Shown in pieces: positions 17,369 through 26,835 of a stretch of 61,762 nucleotides of DNA. The notes below the pieces were generated by a model, which was given only the letters and a program-made list of their open reading frames with translations, was not told the origin of the DNA and ran no database searches. Position numbers and translations under genes: made by a program. The DNA is taken from contig JASHPK010000010.1 in NCBI GenBank assembly GCA_030038095.1, positions 66,309 to 128,070 of the forward strand. Reading direction: 5' to 3'. Within the stretch, counting starts at the first letter, position 1. Every line of letters starts with the position of its first letter. The DNA is from Thermoplasmata archaeon. Its GTDB lineage: Archaea; Thermoplasmatota; Thermoplasmata; Lutacidiplasmatales; UBA184.

Positions 17369-17767
17369 ATGATCCCCGGGGGGGGCCGAGATCCACGCCA
17401 GATGCAGATGATGATGCGCCGGCTCGGGATGAAGACCGAGGAAGTGCGCGACGTCGAGGAGGTCATCGTCCGAACGAAGACCAAGGAGCACGTCTTCGTC
17501 GCCCCCGAGGTGACGATCCTGACCGTGCAGGGGATCCGGACCTACCAGGTCGTGGGGAACCCCGAGATCCGACCTCGGGGCCCCGGTCCGTCCACGCCGA
17601 CGCCCTCGGCCGCTCCGCTCCCCCCCTCGGGGCCGCCGGAGGAGGACGTTCGGCTCGTGATGGAGCAGGCCAACGTCTCCCACGAGGAGGCGGTCGAGGC
17701 CCTCCAGGCGTCCAACGGAGAACCCGCGGAGGCGATCCTGAAGATCCTCACGCGGGGGAGCCGGTGA
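17369..17767 (+). CDS. nac: Nascent polypeptide-associated complex protein (NAC-alpha homologue)
   Basis: A 132-residue protein. Seen: the NAC domain from MQMMMRRLGMKTEEV through VIVRTKTKEHVFVAPEVTILTVQGIRTYQVVG, which is the archaeal NAC beta-barrel core, a Pro-rich linker, and a UBA domain at the end (EEDVRLVMEQANVSHEEAVEAL). Known of the family: a homodimer at the ribosomal exit tunnel that shields nascent chains. It begins 15 bases after the CBS-hibernation gene and its stop overlaps the GTG of the Nudix gene by 4 bases. Confidence 0.93.
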   Translation: MIPGGGRDPRQMQMMMRRLGMKTEEVRDVEEVIVRTKTKEHVFVAPEVTILTVQGIRTYQVVGNPEIRPRGPGPSTPTPSAAPLPPSGPPEEDVRLVMEQANVSHEEAVEALQASNGEPAEAILKILTRGSR

Positions 17768-18207
17768 CCCGGCCGGATCGACCGATCGCGCAGGAGTGCG
17801 TCGAGGGCTACCTGTACGCCCTCCCCCCGGTGGAGCTGCTGATCTTCCGCCGCCGACCGGAGCGGGGTCGCATCTGGGTCCCCATCCAGGGCAAGGTCGA
17901 GCCGACCGACGCGGACTTCGAGTCCGCCCTACGTCGAGAGCTGGCCGAGGAGACCGGGCTCAGCGGCCCCCGGAAGGTCTGGTCGCTCGATTGGCACGTG
18001 CCGTTCGAGATGGACGGGGCCCTCTGGCGCTTGCACGCCTACGCGGTCGAGGTCGAACGCGCCTTCGCACCGGTCCTCAACGACGAGCATGACGCGTTCG
18101 AGTGGGTCCCGGCCGACGAGGCGGTGCGTCGCCTCCACTTCGAAGACAATCGGGCGGCGGTCGCGCGCCTCCTCGAGCGCCTTCCGGCAACGTCCCAAAG
18201 CCTATAG
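17764..18207 (+). CDS. Nudix hydrolase (diadenosine tetraphosphatase-like)
   Basis: A 147-residue hydrolase of nucleoside diphosphate-linked compounds. Seen: an LLIFRRRPERGRIWVPIQGKVE strand block and the Nudix helix SALRRELAEETGL with the REL-x-EE-x-G-L core that binds the divalent metals. The spacing between the glycine and the helix carries a few extra residues, as in the Ap4A hydrolase group. The GTG start overlaps the NAC stop codon (GTGA), so it is probably translationally coupled. It ends just upstream of the dph2 gene. Confidence 0.85.
   Translation: MTRPDRPIAQECVEGYLYALPPVELLIFRRRPERGRIWVPIQGKVEPTDADFESALRRELAEETGLSGPRKVWSLDWHVPFEMDGALWRLHAYAVEVERAFAPVLNDEHDAFEWVPADEAVRRLHFEDNRAAVARLLERLPATSQSL
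18200..18207 (+). promoter_or_regulatory. TATA-like element for dph2
   Basis: GCCTATAG overlaps the end of the Nudix gene and lies about 20-25 bases before the dph2 ATG at 18224, so dph2 may have its own, leaderless transcript besides read-through from NAC-Nudix. Confidence 0.45.
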
Positions 18208-18223
18208 AGAACGGCCGGGGTCG

Positions 18224-19276
18224 ATGGCCCGTGAACTGGCCGTGAATTCGACGGAGGGCAACGCGGATGGGGCCGGGGGCCCGATCGTCTTCCCGACCCT
18301 CGGCCCCGGGCTCTACTCCGCGCTCCGGGCGGCCGCGCCGAAGCGCATCGTCCTGCAGGTTCCGGCCGGTCTCGTACGCAACGCCCACGAACTCGCCGAG
18401 CGCCTCCGCACCGAGGTCCACGCCCAGGTCGTCCTCGCAACTCGTCCGTGTTTCGGGGCGTGCGACATGCCGTCCCGGGAGGAGGCGCCGGGGGCCGAGC
18501 TCGCGGTCGTCCTCGGCCACGCGCCGATCCCGAACGTCCCCATCCCCCGCCCGACGTTCTTTGTCGAGATGCGGGAGACGGGAGGCGACCCCGAGGCCCT
18601 GGCCACCACGGTCGAGCGGGCCGAGCTGCCGAAGCGCCTCGGCCTGGTCGCCTCGGTCCAGCATCTCGATCTCGTCGACCCGCTGCGCGTGGCCCTCGAG
18701 CGCCGGGGGTTTGGGGTACGGATCGGCTCGGGGGACCGACGGCTCGCCTATCCGGCCCAGGCGCTCGGCTGCAACTATACCGGCGCCGAGGCGGTCGCCG
18801 ACGGCGTCGACGGGTTCCTCTTCCTCGGCACCGGGCAGTTCCATCCGATCGGCCTCGCGTTCGCCGTCGCACGGCCCGTGTGGGCGCTCGACCCCCTCCG
18901 CAATGCGCTCGAGCCCCCGGTCGACCGGGCCGATCTCGTGCGGCGGCGCCTCCTCCTCGTCGCCTCCGTCCACGACGCCCGACGGTGGGGGATCCTCGTC
19001 TCCACGTTCGCCGGCCAGTACCGCCTGGCGACCGCGAGGGCTCTCGAAGAGCGGGCGCGGACCCGGGGCCGGGAGACCGAGCTCCTCTACTTCGATCGCC
19101 TCGATCCCCGGGACCTCGAGGGCCGCGCGTTCGACGCCTACGTGAACACCGCGTGTCCGCGGATCGCTCTCGACGACGGGCCGAACTACCCGCGCCCGGT
19201 CCTCACGCCCCCCGAGTTCCTGATGGCCCTCGGAGAGCTCCCGCTCGAGCCGTACCGGTTCGATACCTACCACTAG
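18224..19276 (+). CDS. dph2: Dph2: 2-(3-amino-3-carboxypropyl)histidine synthase (diphthamide step 1)
   Basis: A 350-residue radical-SAM-like 4Fe-4S enzyme that transfers the aminocarboxypropyl group of SAM onto a His of elongation factor 2. Seen: the three cluster cysteines spread over the three domains, in TRPCFGACDMP (about residue 76), ALGCNYTGAEAV (about 186) and NTACPRIALDDG (about 311), plus IVLQVPAGL and the FLFLGTGQFHPIGLAFA block. This spacing is as in archaeal Dph2 homodimers. The start was placed at the ATG after the TATA-like element; the frame opens further upstream, but only inside the Nudix gene. Confidence 0.95.
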   Translation: MARELAVNSTEGNADGAGGPIVFPTLGPGLYSALRAAAPKRIVLQVPAGLVRNAHELAERLRTEVHAQVVLATRPCFGACDMPSREEAPGAELAVVLGHAPIPNVPIPRPTFFVEMRETGGDPEALATTVERAELPKRLGLVASVQHLDLVDPLRVALERRGFGVRIGSGDRRLAYPAQALGCNYTGAEAVADGVDGFLFLGTGQFHPIGLAFAVARPVWALDPLRNALEPPVDRADLVRRRLLLVASVHDARRWGILVSTFAGQYRLATARALEERARTRGRETELLYFDRLDPRDLEGRAFDAYVNTACPRIALDDGPNYPRPVLTPPEFLMALGELPLEPYRFDTYH

Positions 19277-19328
19277 CGGACCGCGCCGCTAGCTCGAAAT
19301 CCCGGGACCGACGTGCCCTTAGCGGCCG

Positions 19329-19781
19329 ATGCGAGCGCTGGGCGTCCTCCCCATCGTCCTCCTCGCCGCCGGGGCCGGGCTCGTCGCCCTCGCGGTGCTC
19401 ACCGGAGGGGCGGCGGTCGGGGTCGTGCTGATCGTCCCGTTCGTGGTGGGCCGCTCGATCGACCTCGGGCTCGGAGTGCTCCTCCTGATCGTCGGCTTTC
19501 TCACGCTGCCCCTCGTGTTCCTCGGCTCCGGGGCAGCGCTGGAGGAAGAGCCCGACCCCCGACCGTCCTCCGGCCCCCGGCGCGGCACCGCGGGGAACTC
19601 CGGCGGAGGGACCGCGGTCGGATCCGAAGGGGGATCGGGAGGGATCATCATCGTGGGGCCGATCCCGATCCTCTTCGGCAGCTGGCGGAACGTCTCGCCC
19701 CGGACGCGGACCCTGATCGCCGCCGCTGCGGCCGCGGTGTTCGTCGCGGTGGTCGTCCTGTTCCTGATCTCGTTCCGCTAG
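19329..19781 (+). CDS. DUF131-family archaeal membrane protein
   Basis: A 150-residue membrane protein. Seen: two hydrophobic segments near the N-terminus (about residues 5-25 and 30-65), a Gly/Ser-rich linker, the strongly conserved GGIIIVGPIPILFGSW block (about 103-119) and a last hydrophobic helix. That block is the hallmark of DUF131 (TIGR00304), which is restricted to archaea; its function is not known. It ends convergently with pdxT, sharing 4 bases. Confidence 0.85.
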   Translation: MRALGVLPIVLLAAGAGLVALAVLTGGAAVGVVLIVPFVVGRSIDLGLGVLLLIVGFLTLPLVFLGSGAALEEEPDPRPSSGPRRGTAGNSGGGTAVGSEGGSGGIIIVGPIPILFGSWRNVSPRTRTLIAAAAAAVFVAVVVLFLISFR

Positions 19782-20371
19782 CGGGCGCGGCGCAGGGTCG
19801 CAAGGAACAGGCGGTGCAGGCGCAGATCGTCGGACAGCTCGGGGTGGAACGTGGTCCCCCAGAGCGAGCCCTGGCGTACCCCGACGACCTCGTCTCCGCG
19901 CCAGGCGAACGGCTCCGCGGCGTTCCCGATCTCGAGGATCCGCGGAGCCCGGATGAACACTCCGGGGAACGGCGCGCCGCGCATCCCTTCGATCCGGACC
20001 GGGGCCTCGAATGACTCCCGCTGCGCCCCGTAGTCGTTGCGTCGCACCCGAACGTCGAGCACGCCGAAGGTCGGCGGATCGCGTCCGGACGGCCCGGGCG
20101 CGAGCTCCCGCGCGAGCAGGATGAGGCCCGCGCAGGTCGCGAGCACGGGAAACCCCTGTTCGAGGCGGAGAGCCAAGGGGTGCCACAGGCCCCCCTCGCG
20201 CATCAGTCGGGCGATCGTGGTCGACTCGCCCCCCGGCAGGAACAGCGCGTCGAGGGCAGCGAGGTCCGCCGAGGTGCGGACCGGCTTCAGGTTCCCGCCG
20301 GCGACCGTCGACCCGAGGGCGCGGAGGTGCTCCGGGACGTCGCCCTGGAGCGCGAGGACCCCGACCTTCAT
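19778..20371 (-). CDS. pdxT: Pyridoxal 5'-phosphate synthase glutaminase subunit
   Basis: A 197-residue class I glutamine amidotransferase that feeds ammonia to PdxS for pyridoxal phosphate synthesis. Seen: the opening KVGVLALQGDVPEHLRAL, LFLPGGESTTIARLM (oxyanion loop), the nucleophile in PVLATCAGLILLA, the NDYGAQRESFEAPV block and the catalytic His-Glu pair in TTFHPELSDD. Complete by family length. The partner gene pdxS is not in this window. The ATG overlaps the hmgA stop by 4 bases, so it is the last gene of the grpE-hmgA-pdxT operon. Confidence 0.95.
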   Translation of the reverse strand: MKVGVLALQGDVPEHLRALGSTVAGGNLKPVRTSADLAALDALFLPGGESTTIARLMREGGLWHPLALRLEQGFPVLATCAGLILLARELAPGPSGRDPPTFGVLDVRVRRNDYGAQRESFEAPVRIEGMRGAPFPGVFIRAPRILEIGNAAEPFAWRGDEVVGVRQGSLWGTTFHPELSDDLRLHRLFLATLRRAR

Positions 20372-21669
20372 CCGGAGCCGCCGCCCCGCAGCTCGTCGAG
20401 GATCGCCTTCGCCCGGTCGAATCGGACCTCGTGGCCCGCGACGAGACGCGCCACGACCCGGTCGACCTCGTCCGGCCGTGCGCCGGCGCTCACCGCGAGG
20501 TTCCGCGCGTGGAGTTCCATGTGCCCGCGCTGGATCCCCTCGGTCGCGAGGGCGCGCAGCGCGGCGAAGTTCTGGGCGAGGCCGACCGCGGCGAGGACCT
20601 CGCCGAGCTCCCGGGCGCTCTTCACCCCCAGAACCTTGACGTTCGCTTTCGCCGTCGGATGGACCGCGGTGGCCCCCCCGATCAGCCCGACGGGGGCGGG
20701 GAGCTCGATCGTGCCGACCAGATTGCCGTCCTTGTCCTTCTCGTAGGTGGTGAGCGGCTTCACGACGCCCCCGGCCGCCTGCCAGGCGGCGAAGGTGTGC
20801 GCGCCGCTCTCGATCGCGCGGGAGTCGTTGCCGGTCGCGATCACGACGCTCGAGATCCCGTTCATGATCCCCTTGTTGTGGGTCGCGCAGCGGAACGGGT
20901 CGGCGGCGGCAAAGGCGTAGGCGTCGAGGATCGCCTCGACCACGTCGGCTCCGCTCGCCGACTCGGTCGCGAGCTTCTCCGCGGGGAAGACCGCGCTCGC
21001 CCGGGCCAGCCGGTGCACGGCGAGGTTCGAGATGATCCGCAGCACGACCCGGCCGCCCGCGAGCCGGGCGAGCTCGGGACCGAGGGCCTCGCACATGGTG
21101 TTGACCGCGTTCATCCCGCCCGCGTCCCGCGCGTCGACGAGCAGGTGCACCACGACCATCGTCCCGCGCGGCGTGAGAAGGATCCGGACCTCGAGGTCCT
21201 TCGCCCCCCCGCCGAACTTCACGAGCACCGGGTCCTTCGCGTTCGCGGCGGCGAGCAGCTCCTCCCTGCGGTCGAGGATGCGGAAGCGGGCTGATGCCGG
21301 GTCGTGGACCCCGAGGATCTGGACCTGACCGATCATGATCGGAAGGGTCGTCTGCGCGGTGAACCCGCCGGCGGCCCGGGCGACCTTGGCCGCGTTCGAC
21401 GCGGCGGCGACGACGCTCGGCTCCTCGATCGCCATGGGGATGAGGTAGTCCTTGCCGTTGATCCGGAAGTTCGTTGCCACCCCGAGCGGGAGCGGCATCA
21501 CCCCGACGACGTTCTCGATCATCCGGTCGACGGTGGCCGGATCGATCCCGGGAGGGAACTCGTAGGCCCGAGCCTCCTCGTCCGTGAGGCCCCCCCACTC
21601 CCTCAGGAACGCCCGCCGCTCGGCGATCGTGCGGCGGTAGAACCCCGGGACCTCGGAGGAACGGCTCAC
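20368..21669 (-). CDS. hmgA: Class II HMG-CoA reductase
   Basis: A 433-residue enzyme that reduces HMG-CoA to mevalonate, the committed step of archaeal isoprenoid lipid synthesis. Seen: ENVVGVMPLPLGVATNF (about residues 50-66, carrying the catalytic Glu), VDARDAGGMNAVNTMCEAL (about 178-196), the catalytic Lys block HNKGIMNGISS (about 263-273), and the late GHMELHARN with the catalytic His (about 381-390). The length and these variants are of class II, known from Pseudomonas mevalonii, Archaeoglobus and Thermoplasmata rather than the class I form of most archaea. GTG start, overlapping the grpE stop by 4 bases. Confidence 0.94.
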   Translation of the reverse strand: MSRSSEVPGFYRRTIAERRAFLREWGGLTDEEARAYEFPPGIDPATVDRMIENVVGVMPLPLGVATNFRINGKDYLIPMAIEEPSVVAAASNAAKVARAAGGFTAQTTLPIMIGQVQILGVHDPASARFRILDRREELLAAANAKDPVLVKFGGGAKDLEVRILLTPRGTMVVVHLLVDARDAGGMNAVNTMCEALGPELARLAGGRVVLRIISNLAVHRLARASAVFPAEKLATESASGADVVEAILDAYAFAAADPFRCATHNKGIMNGISSVVIATGNDSRAIESGAHTFAAWQAAGGVVKPLTTYEKDKDGNLVGTIELPAPVGLIGGATAVHPTAKANVKVLGVKSARELGEVLAAVGLAQNFAALRALATEGIQRGHMELHARNLAVSAGARPDEVDRVVARLVAGHEVRFDRAKAILDELRGGGSG

Positions 21670-22229
21670 GGCTCGGCCTCCTTTGGGGAGGGCGCCGCGA
21701 CCCGCGGAGGCGCGCGGGCCACGACGACCTTCGCCGGACGCAGGAGACCCCCGAAGAACCGGTACCCCTGCTGCACGATCTCGGCGACGGTCCCCTCCGG
21801 ATGGGTGTCGGTGGTCGGCGCCTCCCCGACCGCCTCCGCTTCGTCCGCCTTGAACGGGTGGCCCACTTCGACCACCGGCTCGACGCCCTCGTGCTTGAGG
21901 AACGTCCGCCACTCGCGGTCGAGGAGGTCTAGGCCGCGGCGCACCGCCTCATCGCTCGGGAGCTTCAGCACCGCCTCCCGGGCGGCGCGGAACGCCTCCA
22001 TGATCGGCAGGAGCTCTCGCAGCATCGCGCCCCGGGCCTGACGCGAGATCGCCTCCCGGTCGCGCTCGGTGCGCCGCCGGAAGTTCTCGAAATCCGCGAG
22101 GAGGTACTTGTAGCGGGTCGCCCAGTCCTCCGAGGGTTCCGCGGGCGGTCTCGACGCCGCGATGCCCTTCTCCGCTTCGGCCGCCGGAGAGGTCTCGGGC
22201 TCGGGGGGTTCGCTGGTCTCGTCGGGCAT
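21666..22229 (-). CDS. grpE: GrpE nucleotide-exchange factor for DnaK
   Basis: A 187-residue cochaperone. Seen: an acidic Pro/Glu-rich N-terminus, a long helix (RYKYLLADFENFRRRTERDRE) for dimerisation, the four-helix segment with ELLPIMEAFRAA, and the beta domain with GVEPVVEVGHPFKADEAEAV and GTVAEIVQQGYRFFGGLLRPAKVVVA, which contacts DnaK. DnaK and DnaJ are not in the window. Among archaea the DnaK system is patchy and thought to be of bacterial origin, and Thermoplasmata have it. First gene of the operon, with a TATA-like element about 25 bases before the ATG. Confidence 0.94.
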   Translation of the reverse strand: MPDETSEPPEPETSPAAEAEKGIAASRPPAEPSEDWATRYKYLLADFENFRRRTERDREAISRQARGAMLRELLPIMEAFRAAREAVLKLPSDEAVRRGLDLLDREWRTFLKHEGVEPVVEVGHPFKADEAEAVGEAPTTDTHPEGTVAEIVQQGYRFFGGLLRPAKVVVARAPPRVAAPSPKEAEP

Positions 22230-22251
22230 GTCGGCTCGCGAGGGCCCCGCC

Positions 22252-22262
22252 CGCTATTTTGG
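22252..22262 (-). promoter_or_regulatory. TATA-like element for the grpE operon
   Basis: On the minus strand CCAAAATAGCG is centred about 27 bases before the grpE ATG at 22229, which predicts leaderless transcription of grpE-hmgA-pdxT. Confidence 0.5.
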
Positions 22263-22403
22263 GGTTTCGGGCGCCGGACGCGCGTCCCGCCGGGGGGGCC
22301 CGAGAGCGTCGGACGCCCATCCCACGGGACCGTCCGGTTCCGGTCGATTTTCGACCCCCCGGAAGGGGGTCACCGGACGGTCATTTTTCCTTCGTAACCC
22401 AAG

Positions 22404-24376
<1,973 letters not shown>

Positions 24377-24440
24377 GCGGGGGGGCCGAGCCCTGGCGAC
24401 GCCGAGCTCCCCGATTCCTCTCTCGGACGCCCTCGCGGCC

Positions 24441-25376
24441 GTGGGCCTCTCGGGTCCGCAGCCCACCCGCCGTCCGGTCCTCAAGAGCCGGGACGCCACG
24501 CTCCTGACCCTCGCGACCCTCGACGCGAAGGGGCACGCGACGTGGCACGGGCTCCTCCTCCAGGGCGGCTCGGTGCGGCCGGTCGGTGACGCACCGCCCA
24601 CGAGTCTCCTCGCCGAAGGGGCCCATCTCTCGCCTGCGACCGCCCTCCTCGTCAATCTGGTCCAGGCCTCCGTCCGGTCGTACGCGGAACAGATCGAGGA
24701 GATCGGGGGCCGTCTCGACGCGCTCGAGGCGAGACCGGACGCCCCCCCGCTCGCCGAGCTCGGCGCTCTCCAGCGCGCCCTCGCCACCCTCCGCAAGCAC
24801 GTCGTCCGGCTCTCGCTCCTGGTCGATGAACTGGACGGCCCGCTCGGCACGGCCTTCCCAGCCCTGGCCCCCGAGCTCGCGCCCCTCCATGCGGAGGTCG
24901 CCCACCTCGAGTCGGTGTCGATGGGTCAGGCGCAGGCGGTCCGGGACCTCGTTTCGCTGCGCAACGCGGTGGAGTCGAATCGGCTCGCGGAAGCCGCGAA
25001 CGAACTCGGCCGGGTCTCGAACCGGATCGCCGCGCTCGCGAACAACTCGAACGTGCGGATGCTCGGGATCGCCTACCTCGCCTTCGTGCTCGCGTTGATC
25101 AGCGCCGTCGTCCTGATCCCCAACACCGCCGCGACGATCCTCGGGATGCCGAGTGCCTCCTGGGTTCCGGGGCTCTGGGTGGACCTCATCCTCGTCGTGC
25201 TCGCCCTGGTCCCGATCGCGGTCGTCTTCTCGCGGCCGTGGGTCCTGCGCCTCCTCCACGGGGCGCGTCAGTACGAGACCCGAACCGCCGAGGGGATGGC
25301 CGATCTCCCCGAGGTCGCGCCGTCCGCCGCCTCCCGGCCCGGTGAGGGCGAACGACTTATCCGAGACCCTCCGTAG
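24441..25376 (+). CDS. CorA-like two-helix membrane protein lacking the GMN motif
   Basis: A 311-residue protein. Seen: a cytosolic N-terminal domain of about 200 residues with long helices (SVRSYAEQIEEIGGRLDALE; LATLRKHVVRLSLLVDEL; LVSLRNAVESNRLAEAANEL), followed by two membrane helices (about 213-235 and 250-275) joined by the loop NTAATILGMPSASWVP. This layout and the preceding RVSNRIAALANNSNVRML resemble CorA Mg/Co transporters, but the GMN selectivity signature of CorA is absent, with ILGMPSA in its place. It may be a divergent ion channel or a regulator. GTG start 64 bases after gyrB. Confidence 0.65.
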   Translation: MGLSGPQPTRRPVLKSRDATLLTLATLDAKGHATWHGLLLQGGSVRPVGDAPPTSLLAEGAHLSPATALLVNLVQASVRSYAEQIEEIGGRLDALEARPDAPPLAELGALQRALATLRKHVVRLSLLVDELDGPLGTAFPALAPELAPLHAEVAHLESVSMGQAQAVRDLVSLRNAVESNRLAEAANELGRVSNRIAALANNSNVRMLGIAYLAFVLALISAVVLIPNTAATILGMPSASWVPGLWVDLILVVLALVPIAVVFSRPWVLRLLHGARQYETRTAEGMADLPEVAPSAASRPGEGERLIRDPP

Positions 25377-25383
25377 CTCGGCC

Positions 25384-26703
25384 GTGGCGCGGTCTAGGGC
25401 GGGAGCGCCCCTCGTGATTTCCGATGCGCTCCTCGTGACGCAGGATCCCCAGCGGCGGGTCCTTCGGGGCGACGTACGCGTGGAGGAGGGGCGGATCTCC
25501 CACGTCGGGCCGGGAGCTCCCCGTGAGGGGGCCGAGGTGATCGACGCCCGCGCCTTCGCCTGCGTGCCGGGGTTCGTGAACGCCCACACCCACGTCGCGA
25601 TGGCCCTGCTCCGGGGGATCGCCGACGACCGCGACCTCGCCGGCTTCCTCGAGACCCTCTTCGCCGTGGACGCCCACCGCACGGAGGGGGACGTCGAGGC
25701 CGGCGCCCGCGCCGGGATCGCCGAGATGCTGCTCTCGGGCACGACCTCCTTCCTCGACCTCTACTACTTCGAGGACGCGGTCGCGCGCGCCGCGGAATCC
25801 CTTGGGATCCGGGCCTTCCTCGGCTGGGCGGTCCTCGACCCCGAGCTCACGACCCAGAAGGGCGCGCCGCTCGACAACGCCCGGGCGTTCATCGGCCGCT
25901 GGAAGGGTCACCCGAGGGTCCGGCCTCTCGTGGCCCCCCAGGGGGTCTACGTGTGCAACGAGTCGACCTGGCGCGGCGCCCGGGAGCTCGCGGACCGCGA
26001 GCAGACGCTCTGCCACTTCCACCTGTCGGAGACCCGAAGGGAGGTCCACGAACACGAGTCGAAGACCGGCCGGCGGCCCGCGCTCTGGCTCGACTCGATC
26101 GGCGTCCTCGGTCCCCGGATGGTCGCCGCGCATTGCGTGTGGCTCACGGGGGAGGAGATCGGGCTGCTCGCCCGACGCGGCGTCGGGATCGCGCACTGCG
26201 CGAGCTCGAACCTGAAGCTCGCCTCCGGCGGGGTCGCGCCGATCGTGGAGCTCCGAGCGGCCGGGGCCGTGGTCGGACTCGGCACCGACTCGGTCGCGAG
26301 CAACAACTCGCTCTCCATGTTGAGAGAGATGCACATCGCGGGCCTCGTCCAGAAGAATCAGCGGTGGGACGCGACGGTCCTCTCCGCGCAGGAACTCCTC
26401 GATCTGGCGACCATCGAGGGGGCGCGCGCGCTGGGCGCCGACCGCGAGATCGGATCGCTCGAGGTGGGAAAGTGGGCGGACTTCTCCCTCGTGCGTCTGG
26501 ACCACCCGACCCTGCTTCCCGCCCGCCCCGAGGCGGTGGTCTCGCACCTCGCCTACTCCGCGGCGGAGGAGGCGATTGACTCCGTGTACGTCGCGGGCGC
26601 CCCCGTGGTGCAGGGGAGGGCCCTCGTCCGTGGGAGCTGGCCGGAGATCCGGGCCGGGGCCGAGTCCGCGGCCGGGTCCCTGTGGGCGCAGCGACCGAAG
26701 TGA
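25384..26703 (+). CDS. Amidohydrolase of the S-adenosylhomocysteine/5'-methylthioadenosine deaminase family
   Basis: A 439-residue zinc amidohydrolase of the MtaD/SsnA group. Seen: VPGFVNAHTHVAMALLRGIADD (metal His pair at about residues 67-69), the CHFHLSETRREVHEH block (third metal His), VAAHCVWLTGEE, IAHCASSNLKLASG and the metal Asp in GLGTDSVASNNSLSM, then the C-terminal beta sandwich (GSLEVGKWADFSLV). Known relatives deaminate SAH, MTA, 5'-deoxyadenosine or adenosine. Archaeal members recycle by-products of SAM use, such as those made by Dph2, but no direct link is shown here. GTG at 25384 or 25414 could be the start; the first keeps the opening strand intact. Confidence 0.88.
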   Translation: MARSRAGAPLVISDALLVTQDPQRRVLRGDVRVEEGRISHVGPGAPREGAEVIDARAFACVPGFVNAHTHVAMALLRGIADDRDLAGFLETLFAVDAHRTEGDVEAGARAGIAEMLLSGTTSFLDLYYFEDAVARAAESLGIRAFLGWAVLDPELTTQKGAPLDNARAFIGRWKGHPRVRPLVAPQGVYVCNESTWRGARELADREQTLCHFHLSETRREVHEHESKTGRRPALWLDSIGVLGPRMVAAHCVWLTGEEIGLLARRGVGIAHCASSNLKLASGGVAPIVELRAAGAVVGLGTDSVASNNSLSMLREMHIAGLVQKNQRWDATVLSAQELLDLATIEGARALGADREIGSLEVGKWADFSLVRLDHPTLLPARPEAVVSHLAYSAAEEAIDSVYVAGAPVVQGRALVRGSWPEIRAGAESAAGSLWAQRPK

Positions 26704-26835
26704 CCCGCGACCGGGGCGACTCCGGTCGGAGTCCGATACGCCGATCTCGGCATCGAAGAGGAATATTTCGGGCGTATCTCCGCCCGAGGCTCAAGTAGGG
26801 CGGGAACCGAGAAGAGGGTGAGGTCTCCGCCGGAT

